A DNA stretch of 33,160 nucleotides from Ligilactobacillus agilis DSM 20509 (GTDB lineage: Bacteria; Bacillota; Bacilli; Lactobacillales; Lactobacillaceae), in assembly GCF_001436215.1 (NCBI RefSeq), contig NZ_AYYP01000024.1, positions 1 to 33,160 on the forward strand, read 5' to 3'. Under the pieces are notes generated by a model. It saw only the letters and a program-made list of their open reading frames with translations, was not told the origin of the DNA and made no database searches. Below, one piece after another: positions 8,017 to 16,417 of the stretch. The stretch's first letter is position 1, and every line of letters starts with the position of its first letter. A program made the position numbers and the translations under genes.

Positions 8017-9066
8017 ATGGATATTTACAGAACAGAAGTTGAAAAGTACAAAACACATTTAGTTACTAAGGTTACGTTGGTAAACGATAATGGGGTCTCC
8101 ATTTCTTGTTTGACGATGGGAGCAACTTGGCAAGAATTTTCCGTTCCCCAAGCAGATGGGTCTAAGAAAAACTTGCTTTTGAGTTTTGACAAGCCAGCAG
8201 ACTACTATGCTAACGGCTTGTGCACTTGCCAATCAATTGGCCGGGTGGCTGGGCGCATTAAGGATGGTCGCTTTAGATTAGACGGTAAAGAAATTCAGCT
8301 ACCGCAAAATGAGAAGGGAAACTGTCTTCACGGGGGGCCACACGGCTTCAATCATACTAACTGGAAGTACACGACTTCACGTAATGACAGCAGTGTAAGT
8401 GTCATTTTCCAACAAAAGATTCGGCAAGCAATCGATGGGTTCCCAGGTGATATCCTGGCAACTGTCATCTATACTTTGGATAATTCTAACCGGGTAACGA
8501 TTGCTTATAGCGCTTTGGGTGGTGAGGTTGATACCCTCTTTAATCCAACTTGTCACGTCTACTTTAACTTGAGTAACCGACAAGATTTATCAACACACAG
8601 CTTACAAATCAACAGTGATGGTTACCTAGAAACTGATGATGAATTAATCCCAACTGGCCGGGTAAAAGATGTTGAGGCTAGTCCTTATGACTTTAGAAAG
8701 ATGAAGAACCTACAAGTGGCAATCGCAGAAAATCATGGGTTTGATGATGCCTTTGTAGTCAACGGTCCAGGGAAGGCAACCATGCCAATTGCCGTATTAC
8801 GGGATGATGAAAGTGGCGATCAAGTTACAATTGATTCAGATCGGAATGGCTTGGTAATGTATACCATGCATGAAATCGAACCAGGGATTTACTTCTCTAG
8901 GGATAATGGTAAAGAAGCAATCGGGGGCGAAGGAATCGCTTTAGAAGCGCAAACCTTACCAGACGCTATCAACCAAGCTAATTTTGGCGACATTGTGTTA
9001 CCACGCCAAGGAAAGAAAACTTACAGAATCCAATTTGCTTATGACAACGTCTTACCTAAAGAATAA
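8017..9066 (+). CDS. galM: Aldose 1-epimerase (mutarotase)
   Basis: A 349-residue mutarotase that interconverts the alpha and beta anomers of galactose or glucose in the cytosol, preparing the sugar for galactokinase. Conserved residues are in place: His105 in NCLHGG, the catalytic His180 in NPTCHVYFNLS, and the catalytic Glu310 in EGIALEAQ. Length matches the family. GGAGGG lies about 12 bases upstream of the ATG, a little far. It is a single-gene unit with a candidate cre site and its own terminator, apart from galE by the small gene at 7303. Confidence 0.93.
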   Translation: MDIYRTEVEKYKTHLVTKVTLVNDNGVSISCLTMGATWQEFSVPQADGSKKNLLLSFDKPADYYANGLCTCQSIGRVAGRIKDGRFRLDGKEIQLPQNEKGNCLHGGPHGFNHTNWKYTTSRNDSSVSVIFQQKIRQAIDGFPGDILATVIYTLDNSNRVTIAYSALGGEVDTLFNPTCHVYFNLSNRQDLSTHSLQINSDGYLETDDELIPTGRVKDVEASPYDFRKMKNLQVAIAENHGFDDAFVVNGPGKATMPIAVLRDDESGDQVTIDSDRNGLVMYTMHEIEPGIYFSRDNGKEAIGGEGIALEAQTLPDAINQANFGDIVLPRQGKKTYRIQFAYDNVLPKE

Positions 9067-9092
9067 CTGGTTGGCTAAGTAAATAATTATTA

Positions 9093-9127
9093 GAGTCCTT
9101 AAGGTCAAACTTAGGGGCCCTTTTTTA
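9093..9127 (+). terminator. Intrinsic terminator of galM
   Basis: GAGTCCTTAAG (9093-9103) pairs with CTTAGGGGCCC with some G-T pairs and one mismatch, followed by six T (9121-9126). Confidence 0.65.
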
Positions 9128-9164
9128 TTAGAAAATACTAAAAAATTAAAAATGAAAAAATAAA

Positions 9165-9192
9165 TTGAGGCGTTTCTGCGTATGTATATAGT
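9165..9192 (+). promoter_or_regulatory. Promoter of the Rpn-family gene
   Basis: TTGAGG (9165-9170) and TATAGT (9187-9192) are 16 bases apart, giving an expected start near 9199 and a leader of about 57 bases. The leader holds a short perfect hairpin, CCATCT/AGATGG (9210-9215 with 9217-9222). Confidence 0.55.
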
Positions 9193-9255
9193 GAGGGGTC
9201 ATTTTGATACCATCTCAGATGGCCTTCTCATATAATAACTAAAGGAGATGTTTCC

Positions 9256-10107
9256 ATGAAACATTACAACAATAGACGGCGCCAGTTTTTAGAGGAGTGG
9301 GAGCAGTCGGATATCAGTAATGACTACATCTTTAGCAAGGTGATGGCCCAACCCCAGTTGTGTTTACAACTGATTAAGGCCGCCTTACCCCAGCTAAAGA
9401 TTAAACGAGTCTACGTTCGCTCCCAGGATGGGCTTAGTGCTAACGTCGATGCTAAAGACGTCCGCTTAGATATTTCCACCTACGGCGAAGGTGGTGAGAT
9501 GTTTGATATTGAGATGCAAACTATCCGGCCAAAGTATCTGATGCAACGCATCTTGTATTACCACTCCACCATGATTACGGAGCGCCTCTACCCCCGAGAA
9601 AGTTACGGTGAGATTCCCAAAACCTATATGATTTTCATCTGCTTATTTGATTGGTACCGGCTAGGCAATTCATTTTACGAGGTCAACTTGGTGCCAAACG
9701 GGGTCAATGAGCTTAAATTTAAGGATGGGTTTGTCTCCTTAATCCTTAACCCCTACGGGGATATGACCGGCTGTAGTGAGGAATTACAAGACTTCTTCGA
9801 CCTAGTTGCCGGTCGGCCCGCAGGGAGAACGGATTTTGTCAGGGAAGTTAAGTACGCAGTAAAGTTAGCTAAAAGAAGAAACGACTGGAGGGATCGTTAT
9901 ATGTTAGTAAAAGATTGGGTCCAAGACCGTGTAGATTATGCAGTGGAACAGAACACGATAACTATGCAGGAAAAATTTGCCCAGCAGTTAATCAAAAAAG
10001 CAATGTCTACTGAGCACGACTATGACTCATTAAGAGCAGATTTAATTGACTTCTTTGATGAGGATTTTGCCGATAAGATGTTAGCCAAATACTATCAGCA
10101 AGCTTAA
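9256..10107 (+). CDS. Rpn-family PD-(D/E)XK nuclease/transposase-like protein
   Basis: A 283-residue protein of the Rpn (recombination-promoting nuclease; PDDEXK_2 'putative transposase') family. The opening SDISNDYIFSKVM and the nuclease core LDISTYGEGGEMFDIEMQ (Asp72, then Glu86-x-Gln88, the E-x-Q variant typical of this family) are clear. Relatives are DNA endonucleases that raise RecA-independent recombination; some act as toxic anti-phage proteins. I see no inverted or direct repeats around it, so it is not evidently a mobile element. The ATG follows AAAGGAGATG. At codon 216 a strong internal ribosome site and ATG lie in frame (next entry). It is a single-gene unit with promoter and a very strong terminator. 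Confidence 0.88.
   Translation: MKHYNNRRRQFLEEWEQSDISNDYIFSKVMAQPQLCLQLIKAALPQLKIKRVYVRSQDGLSANVDAKDVRLDISTYGEGGEMFDIEMQTIRPKYLMQRILYYHSTMITERLYPRESYGEIPKTYMIFICLFDWYRLGNSFYEVNLVPNGVNELKFKDGFVSLILNPYGDMTGCSEELQDFFDLVAGRPAGRTDFVREVKYAVKLAKRRNDWRDRYMLVKDWVQDRVDYAVEQNTITMQEKFAQQLIKKAMSTEHDYDSLRADLIDFFDEDFADKMLAKYYQQA
9901..10107 (+). CDS. Possible internal short Rpn product (RpnS-like)
   Basis: Within the Rpn-family gene, GGAGGG (at about 9887-9892) stands 8 bases before an ATG at 9901 that is in the same frame (codon 216). Translation from here would give a 68-residue protein equal to the C-terminal part of the nuclease: MLVKDWVQDRVDYAVEQ at the start, then a helical, acidic region ending DKMLAKYYQQA. 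In enterobacterial rpn genes, internal starts are known to make short RpnS proteins that block the full-length toxin; whether this happens here is inference from the ribosome site and frame. The peptide lacks the nuclease core. Confidence 0.55.
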   Translation: MLVKDWVQDRVDYAVEQNTITMQEKFAQQLIKKAMSTEHDYDSLRADLIDFFDEDFADKMLAKYYQQA

Positions 10108-10129
10108 TGCGGACTTGCCGCTAAGCTAG

Positions 10130-10176
10130 AACTAAAGCCAGCTTTCCTTTATGCACAGGAAAGCTGGCTTTAGTTT
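10130..10176. terminator. Strong bidirectional terminator
   Basis: A perfect 19-base stem: AACTAAAGCCAGCTTTCCT (10130-10148) with its complement at 10157-10175, around an 8-base loop. It ends both the Rpn-family gene and the converging DMT transporter gene. Confidence 0.85.
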
Positions 10177-10180
10177 GGAA

Positions 10181-11074
10181 TTAATTTTTCTTGCCGACGG
10201 CTAGGATAAAGACGGTACTTAAGATTAGGAAACTGCCCAAGTATTCGGCCCAGTTATAACTAGCGTTAAAGAAAAGCATGGTACCGACCGCAGCTGTTAG
10301 TGGCTCGAAGGTATCAAGTAAGGCTGCCACGGTTGAATTAACATAATTCATACTGTGGAGAAAGAGGAGGTAAGAAAGGGTCGTCCCAATTAGGGTAATT
10401 AAAATAATGCAGCTAGTGTTAATCAAGGAAAATGTTGGTAGGCCTACCCAAAAGGGGTGGCCGACTTCAAAGATAATGCCCCCAATTAACAAGCCCCAAC
10501 CAAGGATTGTGAGCGAACTATATTTTTTCAATAGTCCAACCGGTAAAACAGCTAACCCGGTGCCGCACAGAACCAAGAGGCTCCCGTCGCGCAGGGTAGC
10601 CGGGCTTAATGCAATATTTAGCCCATGACCGCGGGTTACTAAAAGGTAGGTCCCGATTAAGGCGATGATTACAGCTAGATACTCTTGCCGCCGTGGTCGT
10701 TGGTGGAAAACTAAGGCGGAATAGATAATAACCCCGACCACCCCGAGGGTTTGAAGGATGGTTGCGATGGCGGCGTTACTGTCATAGACGGTAAGCGAGT
10801 AGGTTAACTGAACCCCGGCTAGCCCGATTAAACCATAGGCGGCCATTTGTAAGTAATCGCTAGGGTGCCGCCAAACTTCAAAAAGTTTATTACCTTCTGT
10901 GTGGTAGGCAGCCAGTAAGACGATAAAAGCTGAGATGAGCGTTTTAACCCCCATCAGCCACCCAATTGAGACGTCCGTTTCTTTGAAAAGATATTGGGAT
11001 AACAGTCCGGTAAAGCCCCATAAAATGGCGGCGCTAGTGGCAAAGACGATTCCTAAGCTAGCTTTTTTAGTCAC
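10181..11074 (-). CDS. EamA/DMT-family transporter
   Basis: A 297-residue permease of the drug/metabolite transporter superfamily with about ten hydrophobic segments arranged as two EamA repeats (roughly residues 8-147 and 160-293). Such proteins usually export metabolites such as amino acids; this substrate is unknown. The second repeat carries the common end NSTVAALLDTFEPLTAA. The start codon is GTG at 11074, preceded by AAGGA; a nearby ATG is out of frame and stops at once. It stands alone, divergent from the disrupted AI-2E gene, and shares a terminator with the Rpn-family gene. Confidence 0.85.
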   Translation of the reverse strand: MTKKASLGIVFATSAAILWGFTGLLSQYLFKETDVSIGWLMGVKTLISAFIVLLAAYHTEGNKLFEVWRHPSDYLQMAAYGLIGLAGVQLTYSLTVYDSNAAIATILQTLGVVGVIIYSALVFHQRPRRQEYLAVIIALIGTYLLVTRGHGLNIALSPATLRDGSLLVLCGTGLAVLPVGLLKKYSSLTILGWGLLIGGIIFEVGHPFWVGLPTFSLINTSCIILITLIGTTLSYLLFLHSMNYVNSTVAALLDTFEPLTAAVGTMLFFNASYNWAEYLGSFLILSTVFILAVGKKN

Positions 11075-11218
11075 ATTAATCCTTCTTTCTTAAGCAATAT
11101 CTAATTAATTATAAGCCGTTGTTCCAAATAATTCAGCAAAAGTTTAGGGAGTGGTTAAAGACTTTTTGCGTCAATGATTGTAAAATAAGGTTAAATGACC
11201 TAAGAGAGGGATGGTGGC

Positions 11219-12286
11219 GTGGAAAATTTAAATCTTTGGCAAAAATTTATTGCTAATGAGCGCTTTAGAAGGTTTGTTGTGTTAGCAGGGTTAATTGGAA
11301 TTTTGTATCTAGTCAGAAGCTTAATGAGCATTATTTTGTTAACCTTCATCTTCACCTTTTTGGTGGTGCGAGCGGTTAGCTGGGTACAAAAGTACCTTAA
11401 GTTACCGTCACGCTTAATAGTAATTGTGATTTACGCCTTATTAATTGCTTTGATTTACCTTGGAATTACCATCTACATTCCTAAGTTAATTGTGCAATCG
11501 GAGTTGATGGTAAAATAGGTCCTAAAATTTTACCAAAATATGCCGGCTGACACCAACAAGGTGTGGGCTTACATTTCCAGTTATATCAATAGCTCGGAGA
11601 TTATGAAGCAGGTAAAAAATGGGGCTGGCATTCTGTTGAAATACATTACTAGCATTGGTTCTATGGGCTTTACCTTCCTGGTGTCCCTATTATTGTCCTT
11701 CTTTTTCACGGTGGAAAAAGACGAGATGTACACTTTTTCTAAGAGTTTCTTAAAGGGACCTAATTCTTGGCTCTTCAAGGATATTTACCACTTTGCTAAG
11801 ATCTTCGTTAACACCTTCGGGGTAGTAATGGAAGCCCAGTTTATGATTGCCTTGGTTAACACGGCCATTACCTTGGTTTGTTTAAGCATGATGAAAATGC
11901 CCCAAATCATTAGTTTAGGCCTGATGATTTTTGTTCTCAGCCTAGTGCCGGTTGCTGGGGTGATTATCTCAGCTATCCCGCTAAGTTTTATCGCCTATTC
12001 TGTGGGTGGAATTCGGGACGTAATTTATGTTATCGTAATGCTACTGGTAGTCCATGCGCTAGAGTCATATATTTTAAATCCAAAATTAATGTCATCTAAG
12101 ACAGAATTACCAATCTTTTATACCTTTGTGGTGCTGGTAGCGTCTGAACACTTATTTGGAGTTTGGGGCTTAATTGTTGGGATTCCCATCTTTACCTTCG
12201 CACTCGATGTCTTAGGAGTTAAACCGGTGAGCATCAAGCATCAAGGGTATCAAGCTAAAGTTAAAAAGCTAGGGAGGAAGAAGTAG
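11219..12286 (+). pseudogene. AI-2E family transporter, split by an in-frame amber codon
   Basis: Two open stretches in the same frame, 11219-11515 and 11519-12286, are parted only by TAG at 11516-11518. Read through, they give a 355-residue membrane protein with the layout of the AI-2E (PerM/YdbI) transporter family: N-terminal hydrophobic segments, a soluble segment around residues 90-140, and later segments with LVPVAGVIISAIPLSFIAYS and the terminal ILNPKLM...VWGLIVGIPIF region. The TAG could come from CAG (Gln) by one C-to-T change. Start is GTG after GAGAGGG. No ribosome site precedes the later ATG at 11540, so the second part is not a separate gene. patB follows after one base. Recent inactivation, suppression or a sequencing error are all possible. 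Confidence 0.8.
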
Positions 12287-12287
12287 G

Positions 12288-13478
12288 ATGGATAAAGAAA
12301 CGTTTGTAAAAGAATATGCGGTTGAACGCCAAAATACGGATGCCGTCAAATGGGATGGCTTGGAAGCAGAATTTGGGGCCAGTGACCTATTACCACTTTG
12401 GGTGGCCGATACGGAATTTAAGGCGCCTAAAGCGGTGCTTGAAGCCATGGTTAAGCGGGTAGAACACGGGGCCTTTGGTTACTCAATGACTCCCGCTGCT
12501 TATTTTGATGCCTACTTTACTTGGCAAAAAGAGCGTTACGGAATTGAGTTACATAAGGACTGGCTTAGGTTTGGAACCGGGGTAGTGCAGTCGTTAAGCA
12601 CAGTAATCCAATTCTTAACCGAAGAAAACGACGCGGTGATGGTTATGCAACCAGTCTATTATCCCTTCATGCGGGTAATTGAAAATAATCACCGTAAGTT
12701 AGTGATTTCCAACTTAAAACAAGTTGACGGAAAATACGTCATGGACTTAGAAGACATGCGCCAAAAGATGGAAGCTAATCAAGTTAGGACGTTAGTTTTA
12801 TGTAGTCCCCATAATCCGGTTGGACGGGTTTGGTCGGAAGCAGAACTAGAAGCGGTACTAGAACTTTGCCGCCAAGAGCAAGTCCACGTGATTTCTGACG
12901 AAATTCACCATGATTTGATTATGGGTAAGCGCCCGTTTGTGTCGGCTTTATCAATTAAGGATGGTTACTACCGGGATAACTTGGTGGTTTTAGACGCTCC
13001 GTCTAAGACGTTTAACCTAGCGGCTTTACAAAATAGTCACGTGATTATCCCTAACCCTCAACTACGTGACCGTTATGACGAACACGTTGCTAAGTTATCT
13101 TCGCCAGCAGGAAGCTTGTTAGGAAAAGTGGCAGCCCAAGCAGCCTATAGTGAGGGGGCAGACTGGTTAGCTGGCTTTATTAAGGTGGTGCAAGCTAACT
13201 TTGACTACGTTAAGACAAAATTAACCCAAGCTTTTCCAGCAATTAAGGTGAGTGATTTAGAGGGAACTTACCTAATGTGGATTGATTTATCCGGCGTGAT
13301 TGCTAAGGATGAAGTAACTGATTTAGTTAAGAAACAAGCTAAGTTAGCGGTTGATTTTGGTGACTGGTTTGGTCAAGCCGGCTTAGGTTTTATCCGCTTG
13401 AACCTGGGAACTACGCCAGCCAACATTGAAAAGGCGGTCGCCGCTTTGATTAAGGCTTTGAAAGAAAAGCAAGCTTAA
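12288..13478 (+). CDS. patB: MalY/PatB-type C-S lyase (cystathionine beta-lyase)
   Basis: A 396-residue fold-type I PLP enzyme of the MalY/PatB family. Members split the C-S bond of cystathionine or cysteine conjugates to give a thiol, pyruvate and ammonia; some act mainly as aminotransferases. Visible features are Asn176 in SPHNPVG, Asp204 in VISDEIHHD (cofactor pyridine nitrogen) and the Schiff-base Lys240 in APSKTFN, with the early LPLWVADTEF typical of the family. The ATG begins one base after the stop of the disrupted AI-2E gene with AGGAAGAAGTAGG upstream, so the two are likely cotranscribed. In lactobacilli this enzyme is linked to methionine and sulphur-volatile metabolism. Confidence 0.88.
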   Translation: MDKETFVKEYAVERQNTDAVKWDGLEAEFGASDLLPLWVADTEFKAPKAVLEAMVKRVEHGAFGYSMTPAAYFDAYFTWQKERYGIELHKDWLRFGTGVVQSLSTVIQFLTEENDAVMVMQPVYYPFMRVIENNHRKLVISNLKQVDGKYVMDLEDMRQKMEANQVRTLVLCSPHNPVGRVWSEAELEAVLELCRQEQVHVISDEIHHDLIMGKRPFVSALSIKDGYYRDNLVVLDAPSKTFNLAALQNSHVIIPNPQLRDRYDEHVAKLSSPAGSLLGKVAAQAAYSEGADWLAGFIKVVQANFDYVKTKLTQAFPAIKVSDLEGTYLMWIDLSGVIAKDEVTDLVKKQAKLAVDFGDWFGQAGLGFIRLNLGTTPANIEKAVAALIKALKEKQA

Positions 13479-13567
13479 TTTATCACAAGGGCTAGGAATT
13501 TTTTTCTATTCAGTGTAAAATACAGGTGTAAACAATTTTTATTTTAAGAAAGAGGTTTTATACTGAT

Positions 13568-14254
13568 ATGTCAAAATTAGTATTTATCCGTCACGGTCAA
13601 AGTGAATGGAACTTAAAGAACCTATTCACTGGTTGGGTAGACGTTAACTTGAGTGAACAAGGTGAACAAGAAGCTAAAGAAGCTGGTCGCAAGTTAAAGG
13701 AAGCAGGGATTGAATTTGATCAAGCCTACACTTCAGTTTTAACTCGTGCCATCAAGACTTTACACTTCGCTTTGGAAGAATCAGGTCAACTTTGGATTCC
13801 AGAAGAAAAGTCATGGCGTTTAAACGAACGTCACTACGGTGCTTTACAAGGTAAGAACAAGCAAGCCGCAGCTGAAAAGTACGGTGACGAACAAGTTCAC
13901 ATCTGGCGTCGTTCTTATGACGTATTACCTCCATTATTGGATGCAAACGATGAAGGTTCAGCAGCTAACGACCGTCGTTACGCTAACTTAGACCCACGCA
14001 TCGTTCCAGGTGGGGAAAACTTAAAGGTTACTTTGGAACGCGTTATCCCATTCTGGGAAGACAAGATTGCTCCAGACTTATTAGCTGGTAAGAACGTAAT
14101 CGTTGCTGCCCACGGTAACTCACTACGTGCCTTGACTAAGTACATCGAACAAATTTCTGATGAAGACATCATGAACGTAGAAATGGCTACTGGCCAACCA
14201 GTTGTTTACGACTTAGACGATAAGTTAAACATCGTCAACAAAGAAAAGCTTTAA
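13568..14254 (+). CDS. gpmA: 2,3-bisphosphoglycerate-dependent phosphoglycerate mutase
   Basis: A 228-residue cofactor-dependent mutase that interconverts 3- and 2-phosphoglycerate in lower glycolysis. RHGQSEWN at residues 9-16 holds the phosphohistidine, [14 protein letters not shown] and [11 protein letters not shown] follow, and the second His is in AHGNSLRAL; this is the canonical dPGM set and length. Codons are biased toward GAA, CGT and TTA, as in strongly expressed genes, more so than its neighbours. AAAGAGG lies about 12 bases before the ATG. A TGTAAAAT extended -10 is in the upstream gap. A strong terminator follows, so it is a monocistronic unit. Confidence 0.95.
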   Translation: MSKLVFIRHGQSEWNLKNLFTGWVDVNLSEQGEQEAKEAGRKLKEAGIEFDQAYTSVLTRAIKTLHFALEESGQLWIPEEKSWRLNERHYGALQGKNKQAAAEKYGDEQVHIWRRSYDVLPPLLDANDEGSAANDRRYANLDPRIVPGGENLKVTLERVIPFWEDKIAPDLLAGKNVIVAAHGNSLRALTKYIEQISDEDIMNVEMATGQPVVYDLDDKLNIVNKEKL

Positions 14255-14270
14255 GATTAGGCTTTCTTTG

Positions 14271-14309
14271 AAATCCTCCAAACTCGTGGTTGAGTTTGGA
14301 GGATTTTCT
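14271..14309 (+). terminator. Intrinsic terminator of gpmA
   Basis: AAATCCTCCAAACTC (14271-14285) pairs perfectly with GAGTTTGGAGGATTT (14292-14306) around a 6-base loop, then TCTTTT. A weaker A/T-rich stem overlaps the gene end just before it. Confidence 0.88.
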
Positions 14310-14362
14310 TTTGCCTTTAAACTTGCTAGAATGTGGATAATTAAATTGCGAGGTGGATAGCA

Positions 14363-14845
14363 ATGATGATTAGACAGATTAAACCTAGTGATAACCCAGT
14401 GTTAGCGCAAATCATTCGTGCTAGCTTAGAGGAAGCAAAGCTAGCGTTGCCAGGGACAGCCTATTTCGATGCTAGCTTAGATAATTTAAGTGAATTTTAT
14501 TTGGCTAAGCCTGGACGCTGTTACTTTGTCCTTGAGGAAGAAGGTCAGGTTTTAGGTGGTGCCGGGGTTGCCGAATTTGACTCAGCCAATAAGATTGCGG
14601 AGTTACAAAAGCTATACTTGACCACTGAAGCTCGGGGCCAGGGGCTAAGCAAGCTATTGCTCGGTAAGTGTGAGCAGTTCGCACAAACGGCAGGTTACCA
14701 TAAGCTTTACTTAGAATCCCACCGTAATTTGCAAGTTGCGCTACAGTTGTATGAGCGGATGGGTTACCAAAGTTGCCAAGGGTTAGCCGGCAGTGAGCAT
14801 AGTTTGATGGATAGATTTTTTGTAAAAGAATTTAGCAGAAAATAA
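14363..14845 (+). CDS. GNAT-family N-acetyltransferase
   Basis: A 160-residue acetyltransferase of the GNAT fold, transferring acetyl from acetyl-CoA to an amine, acceptor unknown. Motif A is clear at about residues 80-100: LQKLYLTTEARGQGLSKLLL, with the pyrophosphate-binding R-G-Q-G-L. The C-terminal part LYERMGYQ is the usual motif B end. GAGGTGG precedes two adjacent ATG codons (14363 and 14366); either can serve. The HAD phosphatase gene follows 50 bases on, with a possible -10 between, so cotranscription is possible. Confidence 0.88.
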   Translation: MMIRQIKPSDNPVLAQIIRASLEEAKLALPGTAYFDASLDNLSEFYLAKPGRCYFVLEEEGQVLGGAGVAEFDSANKIAELQKLYLTTEARGQGLSKLLLGKCEQFAQTAGYHKLYLESHRNLQVALQLYERMGYQSCQGLAGSEHSLMDRFFVKEFSRK

Positions 14846-14895
14846 GTATGCTAAAATTGGTGGTGTGATTAGACTTTAAAAAGGAAGCGATACTA

Positions 14896-15561
14896 ATGAA
14901 AGTCATTAAGGCTAAAGCGGTAATCCTTGACATGGACGGGGTGATTGTTGATTCCGAGCCTAACATTATGGAAGCGAAGCAAAATGTTTTGCATAAATAC
15001 GGAGTTTATAAGCCACTCAGTTACCACTTTAAATTTATGGGGATGTCTTTTCGAGATATCTGGGCACAAACCAGGCAGGAACTCGACTTACCGGCAAGCA
15101 CGGAACAATTAATGGCAGAGTATTTTGAAGAAGTAGCTCAAGTTAGGGCTAAAAATGGGCTTCAAAGCATTGCGGGTACGGTGGAATTTATTAAGGCCTT
15201 GGCTCAAAATGATTTCAAGCTCGCACTGGCTTCATCTTCACCGTTAGCGGATATTGAGGAAGTTTTAACGACCTTTGGAGTAAAGGAACTATTTTCAGCT
15301 GTCATTTCAGGGGCTGAGTTAGCCCATCCTAAACCTGCGCCAGATATCTTCTTACTGGCAATGGAAAAACTAGGGGTGAAGGCTAGTGAGAGCCTAGTGG
15401 TTGAAGATTCAGTCAACGGGGTAAAGGCTGGCTTAGCTGCCGGGGCGCAACTACTGGTCTTTAATGACCCGCGTTATAATCCTGATCGCCAGATTGAGGG
15501 TGTTAACCTGGTTACGACTATGACTAACTTAAAAGTAGGGCCTGAAAAAATTAGCTATTAA
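14896..15561 (+). CDS. HAD-family phosphatase (beta-phosphoglucomutase-like)
   Basis: A 221-residue haloacid dehalogenase hydrolase with a small helical cap after motif I. Motif I is DMDGVIVDSEP (nucleophile Asp12, acid-base Asp14), motif II is the Ser in ALASSSP, motif III the Lys in HPKPAPDIF, motif IV is VEDSVNGV. The layout fits the beta-phosphoglucomutase / 2-deoxyglucose-6-phosphatase group, which dephosphorylate or isomerise sugar phosphates; I cannot tell the mutase from a phosphatase here. AAGGAAG stands upstream of the ATG. A strong terminator follows, shared with the converging flavodoxin-like gene. Confidence 0.85.
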   Translation: MKVIKAKAVILDMDGVIVDSEPNIMEAKQNVLHKYGVYKPLSYHFKFMGMSFRDIWAQTRQELDLPASTEQLMAEYFEEVAQVRAKNGLQSIAGTVEFIKALAQNDFKLALASSSPLADIEEVLTTFGVKELFSAVISGAELAHPKPAPDIFLLAMEKLGVKASESLVVEDSVNGVKAGLAAGAQLLVFNDPRYNPDRQIEGVNLVTTMTNLKVGPEKISY

Positions 15562-15564
15562 AAA

Positions 15565-15605
15565 AAACGGATCACGACTACCTTGGCGGTATGCGTGACC
15601 CGTTT
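15565..15605. terminator. Bidirectional intrinsic terminator
   Basis: AAACGGATCACG (15565-15576) pairs with CGTGACCCGTTT (15594-15605) with one mismatch, and TACC/GGTA adds an inner stem. A-runs on the left and T-rich sequence on the right let it work both ways between converging genes. Confidence 0.8.
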
Positions 15606-15607
15606 AA

Positions 15608-16375
15608 TTATTTACGTTTATGTTTGACCACGGTAAAGAAGTGGAGCGTAACTGCTAGCAGTGCAAAGAAGATAATCACAAAGGAAATATAATTAGACCA
15701 AAAGCCTAGCGAGAGGTTTAACAGTTTGAGACAGAGGCTCTGAATGGCCATGGTAATAAAGGCCATGACGGCAACGATGAAGAAGAGTTCGAAGTAACGT
15801 TTCACGGTTTGATCGTCCTTTCTAGTGGCCCGGTTAATTTTTTGACCGAGTTTGGTTAATTCTTTTTGCTTAGCAGGTGCTAGTTCAGTTAAGCCCCAAG
15901 TAGCGGTCTGAACAGCTTCGCCAATTTTGATAAGCCCACCGGCGGTTAGGACCTTATCAATGGTTCTGAAACTAGCGTCGGTAACTCCACTCAAGAAGTT
16001 TTCCCATTTACCGGCATAACAGTTGGTTAGACTGATGTAGTGTTTGTGGGCGAATTTATCTGGGTGAGTGCCACCCTTGTGGTCAAATCGGACTAGTCGT
16101 TGCCTGAGACAGTCAAAAAAGTTCTTCATGACGCCAGATAAGCCGCCCCAGTAAGTGGGAGCAGCAATTACCCAGACGTCAGCGGCTTCAAGCTTAGCGA
16201 TAATTTGATCCATGGTAGGATTAGGTTGGCCCTTGATGTCGGGCTTAATTTGATAGTCTTCTAAGTAAATTATTTCAGAAGTATTAGGTGCTTGAACCTG
16301 GTGTAAGACCTGGTCAAGCATCATGCGTGTCACCCCATGTTCCTTATGGGCCCCTAAGATTCCTAAGACTTTCAC
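15608..16375 (-). CDS. Flavodoxin-like NAD(P)H oxidoreductase with C-terminal membrane tail
   Basis: About 255 residues. The N-terminal 180 form a flavodoxin-like FMN-reductase fold: an opening VKVLGILGAHK, then VWVIAAPTYWGGLSGVMKNFFDC, the isoalloxazine/phosphate-loop hallmark of NADPH-dependent FMN reductases and NAD(P)H oxidoreductases. The last 60 residues hold two hydrophobic segments (FELFFIVAVMAFITMAI and YISFVIIFFALLAVTLHFF) and end in KHKRK, so the enzyme should be tethered to the membrane. I start at GTG 16375, 10 bases after AAGGA; the open frame runs up to 16417 but that part has no ribosome site and abuts the DHH gene. It lies 42 bases behind that gene and probably shares its transcript. 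Substrate unknown. Confidence 0.75.
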   Translation of the reverse strand: MKVLGILGAHKEHGVTRMMLDQVLHQVQAPNTSEIIYLEDYQIKPDIKGQPNPTMDQIIAKLEAADVWVIAAPTYWGGLSGVMKNFFDCLRQRLVRFDHKGGTHPDKFAHKHYISLTNCYAGKWENFLSGVTDASFRTIDKVLTAGGLIKIGEAVQTATWGLTELAPAKQKELTKLGQKINRATRKDDQTVKRYFELFFIVAVMAFITMAIQSLCLKLLNLSLGFWSNYISFVIIFFALLAVTLHFFTVVKHKRK

Positions 16376-16417
16376 AAAAGTCACATCCTTAATGTTCGAA
16401 TAAGTTAATTGTAGCAC

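Noticed and set aside
9256-10107. Reading the Rpn-family gene as part of a mobile element because the family is often called 'transposase'
   Set aside because: No terminal inverted repeats, target duplications or partner genes are visible; it has its own promoter and terminator and fits as a chromosomal gene.
11540-12286. Calling the second half of the AI-2E gene a separate 248-residue protein
   Set aside because: It is in the same frame as the first half, no ribosome site precedes the ATG at 11540, and together the parts have the normal length of the family.
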